Part shown: piece after piece, positions 9,751-17,699 of the stretch
Numbering within the stretch: the first letter of the stretch is position 1
Layout: the number at the start of each line of letters is the position of its first letter
DNA from: Paraflavitalea pollutisoli
GTDB lineage: Bacteria; Bacteroidota; Bacteroidia; Chitinophagales; Chitinophagaceae
Assembly (NCBI RefSeq): GCF_029360705.1
Contig: NZ_JARKMX010000001.1
Coordinates: 620,001-684,000, forward strand
Length of the DNA: 64,000 bases
Direction: 5' to 3'
Notes under the pieces: model-generated
Seen by the model: only the letters and a program-made list of their open reading frames with translations
Told to the model about the DNA's origin: nothing
The model's database searches: none
Program-made: the position numbers and the translations under genes

Positions 9751-10716
9751 CTACTGGACAATCAGTTTTTCCTGGTATAACCGAGCGCCTTGCTGATCTT
9801 TCACGGTAAGCGAGTAGATGCCTTTGTTCAAGCTATTGAGGTAGATTGTGCTTGTTGTATTGCCTGGCTGGATAACCTGCTGTTTAGCCTGGCGTCCACT
9901 GGCATCGGTGATCACCACTGTGACCGGCTTGCTGTGGGGATGTCCGAAGCGCAGGGTGACCTTACCTGTCGCCGGATTGGGCGCTAGGGTGATGCTTGTA
10001 TTTGCGTCTGCTACGGCGATGGTTACGACCCGGCTATATTCGAGGCGGCCATCGAGATCGATCTGCTTCAAACGGTAGTAGTTGTTGCCTGCCTGGTAAT
10101 GACCGGTTTTGAAGCTATACTGACTGACCGTGGTTGTATTCCCTTTGCCTGCTATTTTGCCAATGGTTTCAAAATCGGCGCCTGTGGTGCTGTGTTGTAT
10201 TTCAAAGCCTTCGTTGTTCTGTTCCTGCGCCGTACTCCAATGCAGGGCGACTTGCCTGTTGAGGTATTGACCTGTAAAGCTGAGCCAGTTGACGGGCAGA
10301 GCAGCGAGTGAATACATTTTCATGAAAATGTAGGCCGTATCCATGTCGCCGGCTTCATTGGCTACCTGGAGTGCGTAGCTACGCGTCACGAATGTATCTG
10401 CATTAATCCCCATGAGCTTGTAAGGGACCTGATCGATGGTAACCGAGTCGCCGGCAGCATTGAATACATAAGAACCCTGGTTGCTGGTGGTAGCTGATCT
10501 TACCGAATAAGTATTCGTCGGCTGGAAGTTGAATTCCAGCGTGGAGTAGTCGGTTTTGTTGTTGGTAGAGTCTTTATGGTACAGGTTGGTTGCTGTAGCA
10601 TGGAAAAGGGTGTTGACCTGTTTTATCTTCCAGGTTTTATTGAGCAGTGATTGCTGCTGTGCCTGCGCGACGGTAGCGGCAGCTAACAGGCAAAGTATAG
10701 TATATATAAATTTCAT
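9751..10716 (-). CDS. Secreted protein with type A T9SS C-terminal sorting domain
   Basis: A 321-residue protein with a clear signal peptide (MKFIYTILCLLAAATVAQAQ). Residues about 25-135 look like a small lipocalin-like or beta-rich domain (WKIKQVNTLFH, TLEFNFQPTNTYSV). A fibronectin-like segment begins at LPVNWLSFTGQYLNRQVALHW, and the last ~75 residues (ITLAPNPATGKVTLRF, then ITDASGRQAKQQVI, ending YQEKLIVQ) form a type A (Por secretion) sorting domain. It sits 49 bp upstream of the PKD protein start and 21 bp downstream of the propeller gene, so it is the middle gene of the operon. It is exported by T9SS and probably surface attached; its ligand is unknown. Confidence 0.88.
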   Translation of the reverse strand: MKFIYTILCLLAAATVAQAQQQSLLNKTWKIKQVNTLFHATATNLYHKDSTNNKTDYSTLEFNFQPTNTYSVRSATTSNQGSYVFNAAGDSVTIDQVPYKLMGINADTFVTRSYALQVANEAGDMDTAYIFMKMYSLAALPVNWLSFTGQYLNRQVALHWSTAQEQNNEGFEIQHSTTGADFETIGKIAGKGNTTTVSQYSFKTGHYQAGNNYYRLKQIDLDGRLEYSRVVTIAVADANTSITLAPNPATGKVTLRFGHPHSKPVTVVITDASGRQAKQQVIQPGNTTSTIYLNSLNKGIYSLTVKDQQGARLYQEKLIVQ

Positions 10717-10737
10717 TGTTGTATGGTTGGGTGGTGA

Positions 10738-12825
10738 TTAGTTGCCTGCTGCTTCGAAGGTCTTTTTCAGGCGCAGGTCAATGTTCTTAAAGAGGATGGA
10801 GCCTACCACTACATTCCCGATGGCGTTCATACGGCCTACGAAAGTGGGACCGCAATAGCTGGCACCTGTACCCAGGGTTACCATCTTGACCTTGCCACAT
10901 TCTTCCACGAGATAGCGGAATACTTTGCCGGGATAGAGGAAATGGCCAGGCTGTGTGTAGTTGGTAAATGTGAGGTTCTTGTCGTCGGGAAAGATCCAAA
11001 CCAGATCGTAAATAGATGAGTGGAGTTTGTCGCCACAAAGCTGGTTGTCGAGCGTACCATCGTACAGTGCGCGATCATTGATCATAAAGGGACTGTTGTA
11101 CAGGCGATAGCTGGCGCAGGCCTCGACTCCTTTGGGATTAATGGCCAACTGCTCGTTCATCCAATGATCTCTGGTACGTGCATCTACATATTCACTCAGG
11201 AAGGGAATCTTGGCGTTGTTGGGTGAGAGTGCGTTCAGGGCGGCCAGGCCGGGTGTCAATATATCGGAGATGTACTTGATACCACCCTGCGGATTGGTCT
11301 CAAAGTTTTCAGGTTTCCAGGCTGCTATCTTTTCTTCTACGACACGTGTTACTTCCTCGCGGTTGGTGCGATTCAGGAAGATCGGTGAGAGGTTGTCGTA
11401 GGGGAAGTCGATGGGTGTAGGGGCGTTGAGTGCAACATTCGATTTGATCAACTTATAGACGTACTGTGCATTACAATTGGCACCGTTGGGTCCTTCCTGT
11501 GAGCAGACCTCTGTTTCCAGTTTATAAGCATGGTAATCCTGGAAGGATGCGTTGTAAAGCTTTAATGTTTCTTCGATCCTGTTAAGGCCGGGCTGGTTGC
11601 AAGAAGTGTAATTGACCGAATCGATGGACAGCGGGTAATTCCTGCCGAGGGTGCTGCGCATGATGCCGGCACTGGTTGCGATCCATTGAACGGAGTCTCT
11701 TTCAGCAGCTCCACCGAGAATATTGTTACTGATCAGGGCATTGTTGGCCGTTGTATAGAGGGTGTAGGAGTTGACGCTGTTTACAGGGCCGATGCCATTG
11801 TATACAATTAGCCCCTGTGTTGTACCTATGAAAACCTGGCCCAGCTTGTTGCCCCAGATGGCGTTGGGGTTAAAGGTGGTGCCTGCGGGAATGATGCAGG
11901 ATAGGGCTTGACTATTCAGGAATATCCAATTAACGCCTCTTCGTACGGCAAATCCTTTTCCAGCGCTGATGGTGGTCCATACATCACCATTGGGGGCAGC
12001 ATACAATCCGTTGAAAATGCCCCCTGCCGGGATGCCGATATCGGCGAAGCTGAAAGAGAGGCCGGTGAAGTTGCCTAAGAGGTCATATTTGATCAGTCTT
12101 GCCGGGAAGAAAGTTCCGTTCCTGGCGGTGAAGGCGGCCACATTGGCCCATACGCCTGTGCTGTCGGCTGCCACGGAATATACATTGCGTGCCTGTGGTG
12201 TTTCTGTAGGGCCAGGGTTACAGGTAGCGGCAGGGTAAGGAAACTCAACAGGGTCTATGTTGTTCTGGTATTGTACCCAGGTTCCTTTGGACCAAAACGT
12301 ATTATTGCTGGCTGCTTTGAATGAGATGGTGCCAGGGGTGAGGATGTATTGGTCGCCGGTATTGATCTGGTGGTATTTGTGTGCGCTCCAGATGCCCCCC
12401 TGGATGTCTACAGCCAGGCCAGCTGTATTGAGCGTGCCGATGCCGTCTCTTAAAAGAAAGTCGAAGCATTGGGCATTACGGTCGGGTGATAGATGCTGGC
12501 GATCGAGCGTGTTGACGTTGATGCGCTCCATGCCGCCCAGTGACGAGGTGAGGCCGCCTCTTCCATTATGGCCTACCCATACATTGCCCGAGTGGTCGGC
12601 GGCCAGTGCCTGGATATTGAATTGGTCGGTGCCGCCAATTTGTGCGAAGGTTGCATTGGCATTGCCGGATTTGTTGAGGTAGTACACACCGCTGACATTA
12701 CCGGCCCATACGTTGTAATTGGAGTCGATGGTGATGCAGGTAAATGATTGGCCGGCGTTGTAGGTGGTAACCTGTGATCGTGTGAGGAGTGGAATACATA
12801 AAAGAATGAGTAAACAAGATCTCAT
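10738..12825 (-). CDS. Secreted beta-propeller protein with an unrecognised C-terminal region
   Basis: A 695-residue protein starting with a signal peptide (MRSCLLILLCIPLLTRSQ). Residues about 20-400 carry propeller-type repeats (YNVWAGNVSGVYYLN, GNVWVGHNGRGG, GDVWTTISAGKGF, GQVFIGTTQGLIVYN) resembling reg_prop or SMP-30-like blades. After about residue 405 a cysteine-containing region of about 290 residues follows (SCNQPGLNRIEETLKLYN, EACASYRLYNSPF, GTGASYCGPTFVGRMN) that I do not recognise. No type A or type B sorting domain is visible at the C-terminus (ends LKKTFEAAGN). As first gene of the operon with two T9SS cargo genes, it probably works at the cell surface or in the periplasm. Confidence 0.75.
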   Translation of the reverse strand: MRSCLLILLCIPLLTRSQVTTYNAGQSFTCITIDSNYNVWAGNVSGVYYLNKSGNANATFAQIGGTDQFNIQALAADHSGNVWVGHNGRGGLTSSLGGMERINVNTLDRQHLSPDRNAQCFDFLLRDGIGTLNTAGLAVDIQGGIWSAHKYHQINTGDQYILTPGTISFKAASNNTFWSKGTWVQYQNNIDPVEFPYPAATCNPGPTETPQARNVYSVAADSTGVWANVAAFTARNGTFFPARLIKYDLLGNFTGLSFSFADIGIPAGGIFNGLYAAPNGDVWTTISAGKGFAVRRGVNWIFLNSQALSCIIPAGTTFNPNAIWGNKLGQVFIGTTQGLIVYNGIGPVNSVNSYTLYTTANNALISNNILGGAAERDSVQWIATSAGIMRSTLGRNYPLSIDSVNYTSCNQPGLNRIEETLKLYNASFQDYHAYKLETEVCSQEGPNGANCNAQYVYKLIKSNVALNAPTPIDFPYDNLSPIFLNRTNREEVTRVVEEKIAAWKPENFETNPQGGIKYISDILTPGLAALNALSPNNAKIPFLSEYVDARTRDHWMNEQLAINPKGVEACASYRLYNSPFMINDRALYDGTLDNQLCGDKLHSSIYDLVWIFPDDKNLTFTNYTQPGHFLYPGKVFRYLVEECGKVKMVTLGTGASYCGPTFVGRMNAIGNVVVGSILFKNIDLRLKKTFEAAGN

Positions 12826-13169
12826 GTAAAAGATTTGGGTGAAACGAATTATGTTCAGGCATGGAAGTCCACAGGCTACCGGCGTGGCGGCATCCGAATT
12901 TTAAAAGAGGAGATTCATAAGTTGGATAGCTGAACGGGGCGGGCTATGGGGAAAGTACGAGCGTTGAGCGCCGTTAGGGTGTTCTGTTGGCCAGCGAAGA
13001 TATATAAGAATTACTGTAGATGGAACTCATACGGGTATTAAAAAGCAACAATGGATGCGTATTTAATCCGGGTTGTAGTTAGCTGGTGTTTCTGCTGAAA
13101 TAATGTATCGTGTGATTGGGTAAAATCAGAGGATTCGTGGAGCATGAAATGGGGAGGTGTGTAAAAAGA
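12826..13169. other. Intergenic region upstream of the surface-protein operon
   Basis: About 340 bp without a supportable gene. It must carry the promoter for the minus-strand surface operon, but I see no good TAnnTTTG match close to the start at 12825. No repeats or RNA gene were recognised. Confidence 0.5.
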
Positions 13170-13202
13170 AAAACGGAACATCGAATCACGATGTTCCGTT
13201 TT
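13170..13202 (-). terminator. Intrinsic terminator downstream of ricT
   Basis: A perfect 14-bp stem (AAAACGGAACATCG / CGATGTTCCGTTTT), 5-base loop. On the minus strand it is followed by TCTTTTT, as expected for termination of the ricT transcript that ends at 13222. Confidence 0.85.
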
Positions 13203-13221
13203 GTATGTAGTAAGTATTTAT

Positions 13222-14841
13222 TTAGCTCTTATTTTCCTGCGGCGGATTGGGTGGCCGCTGGTCATCTTTCTTAGGTTGCTGTTGTTGTTGGCGATTGTCT
13301 CTGCGGGGCTGGTTCTGTTGTCTGTTTTGCTGGCTTCCTTGTTGGCCACCTTCTTGCTGACCACCACCTTGCTGGCCACCTTGTCGACCACTGCCTTGTT
13401 GTGATCGTTGTTGGCCGCCGCCCTGTTGGGAGCGTTGTTGGCCACCTTGCTGACTTCCGCCTTGTTGGTTACCACCACCCTGGCGGGGACGGTTTTGTTG
13501 CCCTTGTTGTTGACCACCTTCTTTCTGCTGGCCGCCGCCTTGCTGCGAACGGTTTTGTTGACCGCCCTGTTGCTTGGGTTGCTGACCGCCTTGCTGATTT
13601 TGGGGGCGTTGGTTGGGTTGCTGTGATTTGCCTTGCTGGCCTCCGCCGCCTTGTTGTGCACCTTGTTGACCTCCCTGCTGACCGCGGGGCTGTTGAGGGC
13701 GTTGTTGTTGCTGGCGGTTTTCTTTCTGGCTATGTTTTTTCTTTTTCTCGGCTCTCTCCAGGCTGCGCAAACTGATCTGACCAACCAGGTCCACAAAGGC
13801 TGGTTCTGCCTCTTTGGGTTTGCTGCTGGTAACCTCTACGGGTTCCAGTTGGTCGGGCGTAATACCCTGTGCATTCAGCTGCTTGATCTTACGCACCCGT
13901 TCGATGGATACGGGGTATTGTTTATTGCTATCGGGCAATACATACCACATCAGGTTCTTGAAGATATCCTTTTTGATAAGGGTGGCGTTGCCTTTGCCTA
14001 CCTGGAGCATATCTGCGTTGTCGGGGAATGACTGCAGGGCGTCGAGGTACGTATCCAGTTCGTAATTGAGGCAGCATTTGAGGCGACCGCACTGGCCACT
14101 CAGTTTGCTCTGGTTGATGGAAAGGTTTTGGTACCGGGCTGCGGTGGTGTTGACCGATTTGAAATCGGTGAGCCAGGTGCTACAGCAAAGTTCGCGTCCG
14201 CAGCTGCCAATACCGCCCACCTTGGCGGCTTCCTGGCGGGCACCGATTTGGCGCATTTCCACCTTGACCTTGAATTCGCGGGCGAGTATTTTGATCAGTT
14301 CGCGAAAATCGACCCGGTCATCAGCGATGTAAAAGAAAGTCGCTTTTCGCCCATCGGCCTGAATTTCTACCTCGCTCATCTTCATGTCGAGGTTCAATTG
14401 TTTGGTGATGGCGCGGCTTTGGATGAGGGCCTCTTTTTCGCGGGCTTTATTTAGTTGCCAGATCTCAAGATCTTTATCGCTGGCGCGGCGAAGTACTTTT
14501 TTGAAGTCGGAATCGAATTCGCTCACATTCCTTTTCTTCATTTGAATGCGTACCACCTCACCGGTCAGCGATATTTCTCCCAGGTCGAATCCGCTGATGC
14601 CTTCCACTGCTACATAGTCTCCTTTTTCAAAAGGCTGTACCGATGTGTTGCGGTAGAAATCTTTCCGGCTTCCTTTATTGAAGCTGACTTCGACCACTTT
14701 GCAAGCTGTATCCTGGTCGGCGATTGGCAGGTTTCTCAACCAATCGTACGCATTCATCCTGTTACAACTACCTGTGCTGCAGCCGCCATTGCTTTTACAG
14801 CCAGCCACTTTTCCTGTGGTTCCACATGAACTACATCCCAT
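13222..14841 (-). CDS. ricT: PSP1-domain protein RicT (YaaT) with long Gln/Gly-rich tail
   Basis: A 539-residue protein. The N-terminus is a cysteine cluster (C3, C6, C15, C21, C26). The PSP1 domain follows (about 40-300), with ADQDTACKVVEVSFNKGSRK, the conserved IGSCGRELCCSTWL and the SGQCGRLKCCLNYE segment. In Bacillus RicT belongs to the RicA-RicF-RicT Fe-S complex that stimulates RNase Y-dependent mRNA processing; partners are not visible here. From about residue 370 the chain becomes low complexity, rich in Q, G, N, R and S, and runs that way to the end. I chose 14841 (MGCSSCG) over an ATG 17 codons upstream because the cysteine cluster starts there. It lies downstream of holB on the same strand, a common Bacteroidota neighbourhood. 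Confidence 0.88.
   Translation of the reverse strand: MGCSSCGTTGKVAGCKSNGGCSTGSCNRMNAYDWLRNLPIADQDTACKVVEVSFNKGSRKDFYRNTSVQPFEKGDYVAVEGISGFDLGEISLTGEVVRIQMKKRNVSEFDSDFKKVLRRASDKDLEIWQLNKAREKEALIQSRAITKQLNLDMKMSEVEIQADGRKATFFYIADDRVDFRELIKILAREFKVKVEMRQIGARQEAAKVGGIGSCGRELCCSTWLTDFKSVNTTAARYQNLSINQSKLSGQCGRLKCCLNYELDTYLDALQSFPDNADMLQVGKGNATLIKKDIFKNLMWYVLPDSNKQYPVSIERVRKIKQLNAQGITPDQLEPVEVTSSKPKEAEPAFVDLVGQISLRSLERAEKKKKHSQKENRQQQQRPQQPRGQQGGQQGAQQGGGGQQGKSQQPNQRPQNQQGGQQPKQQGGQQNRSQQGGGQQKEGGQQQGQQNRPRQGGGNQQGGSQQGGQQRSQQGGGQQRSQQGSGRQGGQQGGGQQEGGQQGSQQNRQQNQPRRDNRQQQQQPKKDDQRPPNPPQENKS
13240..13730 (-). repeat. Region encoding Gln/Gly/Arg low-complexity repeats (RicT tail)
   Basis: Short degenerate repeats encode units such as QQGGQQ, GGGQQ and RSQQGG for about 160 residues, ending NPPQENKS. 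The repeated codons open long spurious frames on the opposite strand, which should not be annotated. Confidence 0.85.
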
Positions 14842-15167
14842 TCTATCCGTAATTGACGATGAAAAAAATTGTTGACGGCTGCTGTTCAACACCTTGTGGA
14901 GGGATCGTATTGCGTAGGCGCTATTAATACATTATATCCAGCCCTTTTAACGACTAAAAATAATATCAAAATCTGCCTCCTGTGATAATGGGGTTGAAAT
15001 CCACCGCAGGAATAGTCAGATCAATACGCAAATGCAACACAATTATATAGCGAAGTAAGATAACCCGTAAAACGCTCCTCTTACACAAATCCACTTGCTA
15101 CAGCCTCTTCCACAAACTCCTACTACACAGGCCGATTTACAAATATAGGTTTTTAAGTGTAAAACCG
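14842..15167. promoter_or_regulatory. holB-ricT intergenic region with a candidate minus-strand -7 element
   Basis: A 326-bp AT-rich gap. TATATTTG (minus strand, 15147-15140) matches the -7 consensus but lacks a clear -33 partner; if used, the ricT leader would be about 290 nt. I see no ORF or hairpin worth naming. Confidence 0.3.
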
Positions 15168-16382
15168 TCACATGATGCGGGTCGTCTGCTTATGGGCAAT
15201 AATATGGTACAATTTGATCGTCAGGGCGAGAAAGAGCATTTTGGCGTTGGCGTTGCGTTCGATGAAGTAAGCCGACCGGTCGAGCTCTTCGATGATGGCC
15301 TCCTGTTGTTCGAAATTGGCAATCTTGTTCAGCCTTAACGCAAAATCGCGCTCATTATCAGGCATATATACTGCATTGGCTCCCATAGCTTGCAGCCGGA
15401 TGGCCTGTTCCAGCAGGTGATTGAAGTATAGGAGGAATTGTTTCTGTTTTTCCCGGCCGAGTTTGCTGGCGTCTTCGATCCATTTGACCTGGGCAATTGG
15501 ACCATTCTTAAGGATAGCATTCAGCCACTCACGCAACATGACCTGCCAATCTTCGCCCGAATGCTTGATGAGGTGTAGCGCTTCGCGGTAGTTGCCAGCT
15601 GCGATGGAGGCTACGGGCCGGGCTTGCTCTTCGGTGCATTTGGCCTTCGACATGAGCGCTTCGGTGATGGCTTCCGTAGTAAGCGCCGGTATTTTAACGA
15701 GTTGCGTTCTGGACAGGATGGTGGCCAGGATCTGGGACTCGTTTTCGGCTACGAGCACGAAAAGCGTATCCGGTGGGGGCTCCTCGATCAGTTTCAGCAA
15801 TTTATTGCCTTCGTTACCGAGGTATTCGGGCATCCACATGACCAATACTTTAAAGCCGCTTTCGAAGCTTTTAAGGTTTAGTTTGCGGATGATCTCATTG
15901 CATTCGTAAGCGGTGATATTCCCCTGCTTGTTCTCTGCGCCGATAAACTGAAGCCAGTCGTAGGCGTTGCCGTACGGCTGTTCTACGATAAACTCCCTCC
16001 ATTCGGTAATGTAATCGGTACTGATGGGTTTGTCGCCGGGCTTGCGGGGGATTACAGGATAAGAAAAATGGATATCGGGGTGTACCAACTGCTGCGCTTT
16101 CTGACAACTGGGACATACACCGCAGGCGTCGGAGAGGGTAGTCTTCAGGTCGGTGGTTGCTGCGGGGGCATCGCCAAACAGGGAGGGGCCAGCCTGGGCT
16201 GCCTCTTTTTTGCCATTCACCTTTTCACATACTATATATTGGGCAAATGCGATAGCGAGGGGAAGGGCACCACTGCCTTCTTTGCCGAGGAAAAGCAAAG
16301 CATGGCTGAGGCGATTTTGTTGTACCATTCCCACCAGGTGTTCCTTGGTATCCTGTTGGCCGATAATATCCTTGAAAGACAT
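15168..16382 (-). CDS. holB: DNA polymerase III delta-prime subunit (clamp loader)
   Basis: A 404-residue AAA+ clamp-loader subunit. The N-terminus MSFKDIIGQQDTKEHLVGMV and the degenerate P-loop LGKEGSGALPLA (no GKT/GKS) are typical of delta-prime, which does not hydrolyse ATP. A zinc-binding segment CGVCPSCQKAQQLVHPD follows, with C52 probably supplying another ligand. The EEPPPDTLFVL and ILSRTQLVKIPAL stretches match the sensor/SRC region (SRTQ in place of SRCQ). An insertion (KKEAAQAGPSLFGDAPAA) before the zinc motif lengthens it somewhat relative to E. coli HolB (334 residues). Confidence 0.9.
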   Translation of the reverse strand: MSFKDIIGQQDTKEHLVGMVQQNRLSHALLFLGKEGSGALPLAIAFAQYIVCEKVNGKKEAAQAGPSLFGDAPAATTDLKTTLSDACGVCPSCQKAQQLVHPDIHFSYPVIPRKPGDKPISTDYITEWREFIVEQPYGNAYDWLQFIGAENKQGNITAYECNEIIRKLNLKSFESGFKVLVMWMPEYLGNEGNKLLKLIEEPPPDTLFVLVAENESQILATILSRTQLVKIPALTTEAITEALMSKAKCTEEQARPVASIAAGNYREALHLIKHSGEDWQVMLREWLNAILKNGPIAQVKWIEDASKLGREKQKQFLLYFNHLLEQAIRLQAMGANAVYMPDNERDFALRLNKIANFEQQEAIIEELDRSAYFIERNANAKMLFLALTIKLYHIIAHKQTTRIM

Positions 16383-16406
16383 GGGGCGAAGATAGGCGTA
16401 AAAAAT

Positions 16407-16435
16407 AAACCGTTCGCAGTGGTCGCGAACGGTTT
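16407..16435 (-). terminator. Intrinsic terminator ending a minus-strand transcript from the 16.5-16.8 kb region
   Basis: An 11-bp stem AAACCGTTCGC / GCGAACGGTTT with a 7-base loop; on the minus strand the tail is ATTTTTT. The glutathione peroxidase gene upstream already has its own terminator (16935-16963), so this second one implies a separate short transcript between the two. Confidence 0.7.
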
Positions 16436-16499
16436 AAAAATCTTCCTGTACGGAACGGGTCAACTTGGGTCTTACTACAGGATATCCCGGACTTACTAT

Positions 16500-16586
16500 C
16501 TAATGATTGTACAGTCTGCTCTTGAGGGTCTTCGCTCCAGGATAGGCTTTCGTCAGTAGGTATTTGGATCTTCTGTGGTTTTTCAT
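16500..16586 (-). CDS. Candidate small ORF 3 (28 aa, basic)
   Basis: ATG to TAG encoding a basic peptide starting MKNHRRSKYLLTKAYPGAKT. It is the last of three closely spaced tiny ORFs before the terminator at 16407-16435. There is no homology that I recognise. It could be a chance ORF inside a small RNA. Confidence 0.25.
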   Translation of the reverse strand: MKNHRRSKYLLTKAYPGAKTLKSRLYNH

Positions 16587-16600
16587 CGAGGATACCTTCT

Positions 16601-16669
16601 TTAGCGATTCACGGGCATTGGATTGGCAGTTTTTCTGGTTGCGGCCATTTCAAAGGAATTGGTGGACAT
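16601..16669 (-). CDS. Candidate small ORF 2 (22 aa)
   Basis: ATG to TAA encoding MSTNSFEMAATRKTANPMPV plus two residues. It lies 10 nt after the first and 14 nt before the third tiny ORF. Unrecognised; listed because of its position in the run. Confidence 0.2.
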   Translation of the reverse strand: MSTNSFEMAATRKTANPMPVNR

Positions 16670-16679
16670 GGACTGATGC

Positions 16680-16790
16680 TCATTTCACAAGGATGCGGTC
16701 TTTGCGGCTTTTCCGGACAGTTGGATCTTGGGTTCTTCGGCTTTTCGGAGGTTGGATCGTTTTGCTGGTATAAAGTTGTTTAATTGTCAT
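16680..16790 (-). CDS. Candidate small ORF 1 (36 aa, basic)
   Basis: ATG to TGA encoding a peptide starting MTIKQLYTSKTIQPPKSRRT, strongly basic with no cysteine. The DNA contains two imperfect ~33-nt tandem units beginning GATCCAAC on the minus strand. It starts the run of three tiny ORFs that precedes a dedicated terminator. Unrecognised. Confidence 0.3.
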   Translation of the reverse strand: MTIKQLYTSKTIQPPKSRRTQDPTVRKSRKDRILVK

Positions 16791-16934
16791 GAGAACAATA
16801 AATCTATTCGGCGAGTGGTAGCAGATGTCCGATTTTTGGACTTTTATGCTCGATTTTGGAATGATGGTCCGGTAAGGATTGAGCTGAGATTTGATTGTGG
16901 ATAATCAGGCCAGGTTGGTCAGTGAATGCAATAA

Positions 16935-16963
16935 AAAAGCGGACACTGTGTGTATCCGCTTTT
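16935..16963 (-). terminator. Intrinsic terminator of the glutathione peroxidase gene
   Basis: Stem AAAAGCGGA / TCCGCTTTT, extended by an inner ACAC/GTGT pairing; the minus-strand tail is TTATT after the T-rich arm. It begins 20 bp after the gene ends. Confidence 0.8.
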
Positions 16964-16983
16964 CTTTGTATGTGTTAGTTCGA

Positions 16984-17499
16984 TTAATTCAGGTACTTAG
17001 TCAATTCTTCGCTCATGGGTTTGGTTCTGCTGGGAATAACAGCGATCAGCTTACCTTTCTCGTCGATCAGGAATTTGGTGAAATTCCATTTGATCGGGTC
17101 TTCCACACCCAGCTTTTTCGCTTCTTCGGTGAGGTATTTGAAGAGGGGGTGAATATCATCGCCTTTTACAGAAACTTTTTCTGCCATGGGGAAAGTAACA
17201 CCGTAGTTCTTGCGGCATACTTCCTGGATATCTTCTGCTGTGCCGGGCTCCTGGTTGGCAAAGTTATTGGCAGGGAAACCAACGATCACCAGTTTGTCTT
17301 TGTATTTATCATACAGTTGTTGTAGTTCGGTATACTGTGGCGTCAGGCCGCATTTGGAGGCGGTATTGACGATCAGGATTTTCTTGCCTTTGTATTTCTC
17401 GAAATTAATGGGTTCCTTACCTTCCAGCGAGGGAACTTTGAAGTCGTAAATGGAGTTGGCTGCAATCAGCAGTAAAGACGCTAGTAAGAGGCGTATCAT
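16984..17499 (-). CDS. Glutathione peroxidase family protein, exported
   Basis: A 171-residue thiol peroxidase. It starts with a hydrophobic signal peptide (MIRLLLASLLLIAANS), so it probably works in the periplasm. The catalytic residues are C50 (VNTASKCGLTPQY), Q83 (FPANNFANQEPG), W138 and N139 (KWNFTKFL). A cysteine replaces selenocysteine, and C95 in the alpha-helix (IQEVCRKNYG) sits where thioredoxin-dependent Gpx proteins carry their resolving cysteine. Bacterial homologues mostly use thioredoxin, not glutathione, to reduce hydroperoxides. A single-gene transcript is likely, with its own terminator. Confidence 0.92.
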   Translation of the reverse strand: MIRLLLASLLLIAANSIYDFKVPSLEGKEPINFEKYKGKKILIVNTASKCGLTPQYTELQQLYDKYKDKLVIVGFPANNFANQEPGTAEDIQEVCRKNYGVTFPMAEKVSVKGDDIHPLFKYLTEEAKKLGVEDPIKWNFTKFLIDEKGKLIAVIPSRTKPMSEELTKYLN

Positions 17500-17699
17500 A
17501 GACGTAAGTTTTAAGATGACAATAAATCTAATACAAAGATGGCGGTTAAATGGTTGCTAAGGGTGAAAAATTTACCGGGCCCGATGCTGATAACGATTGA
17601 TTAACCTTTGGCCGGCTGGTTGGGCACAAACCAGCGCAAATAGCTGCGGTTCTGATTGGTTTTACAAGGATTTTACAGCTGCCTGAAATGACTGGTTGG

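Noticed and set aside
13408-13775. Long plus-strand frames rich in Leu, Ala and Val opposite the RicT tail
   Set aside because: They arise from the reverse complement of the repeated CAG/GGT-type codons of the Gln/Gly tail; there is no independent support.
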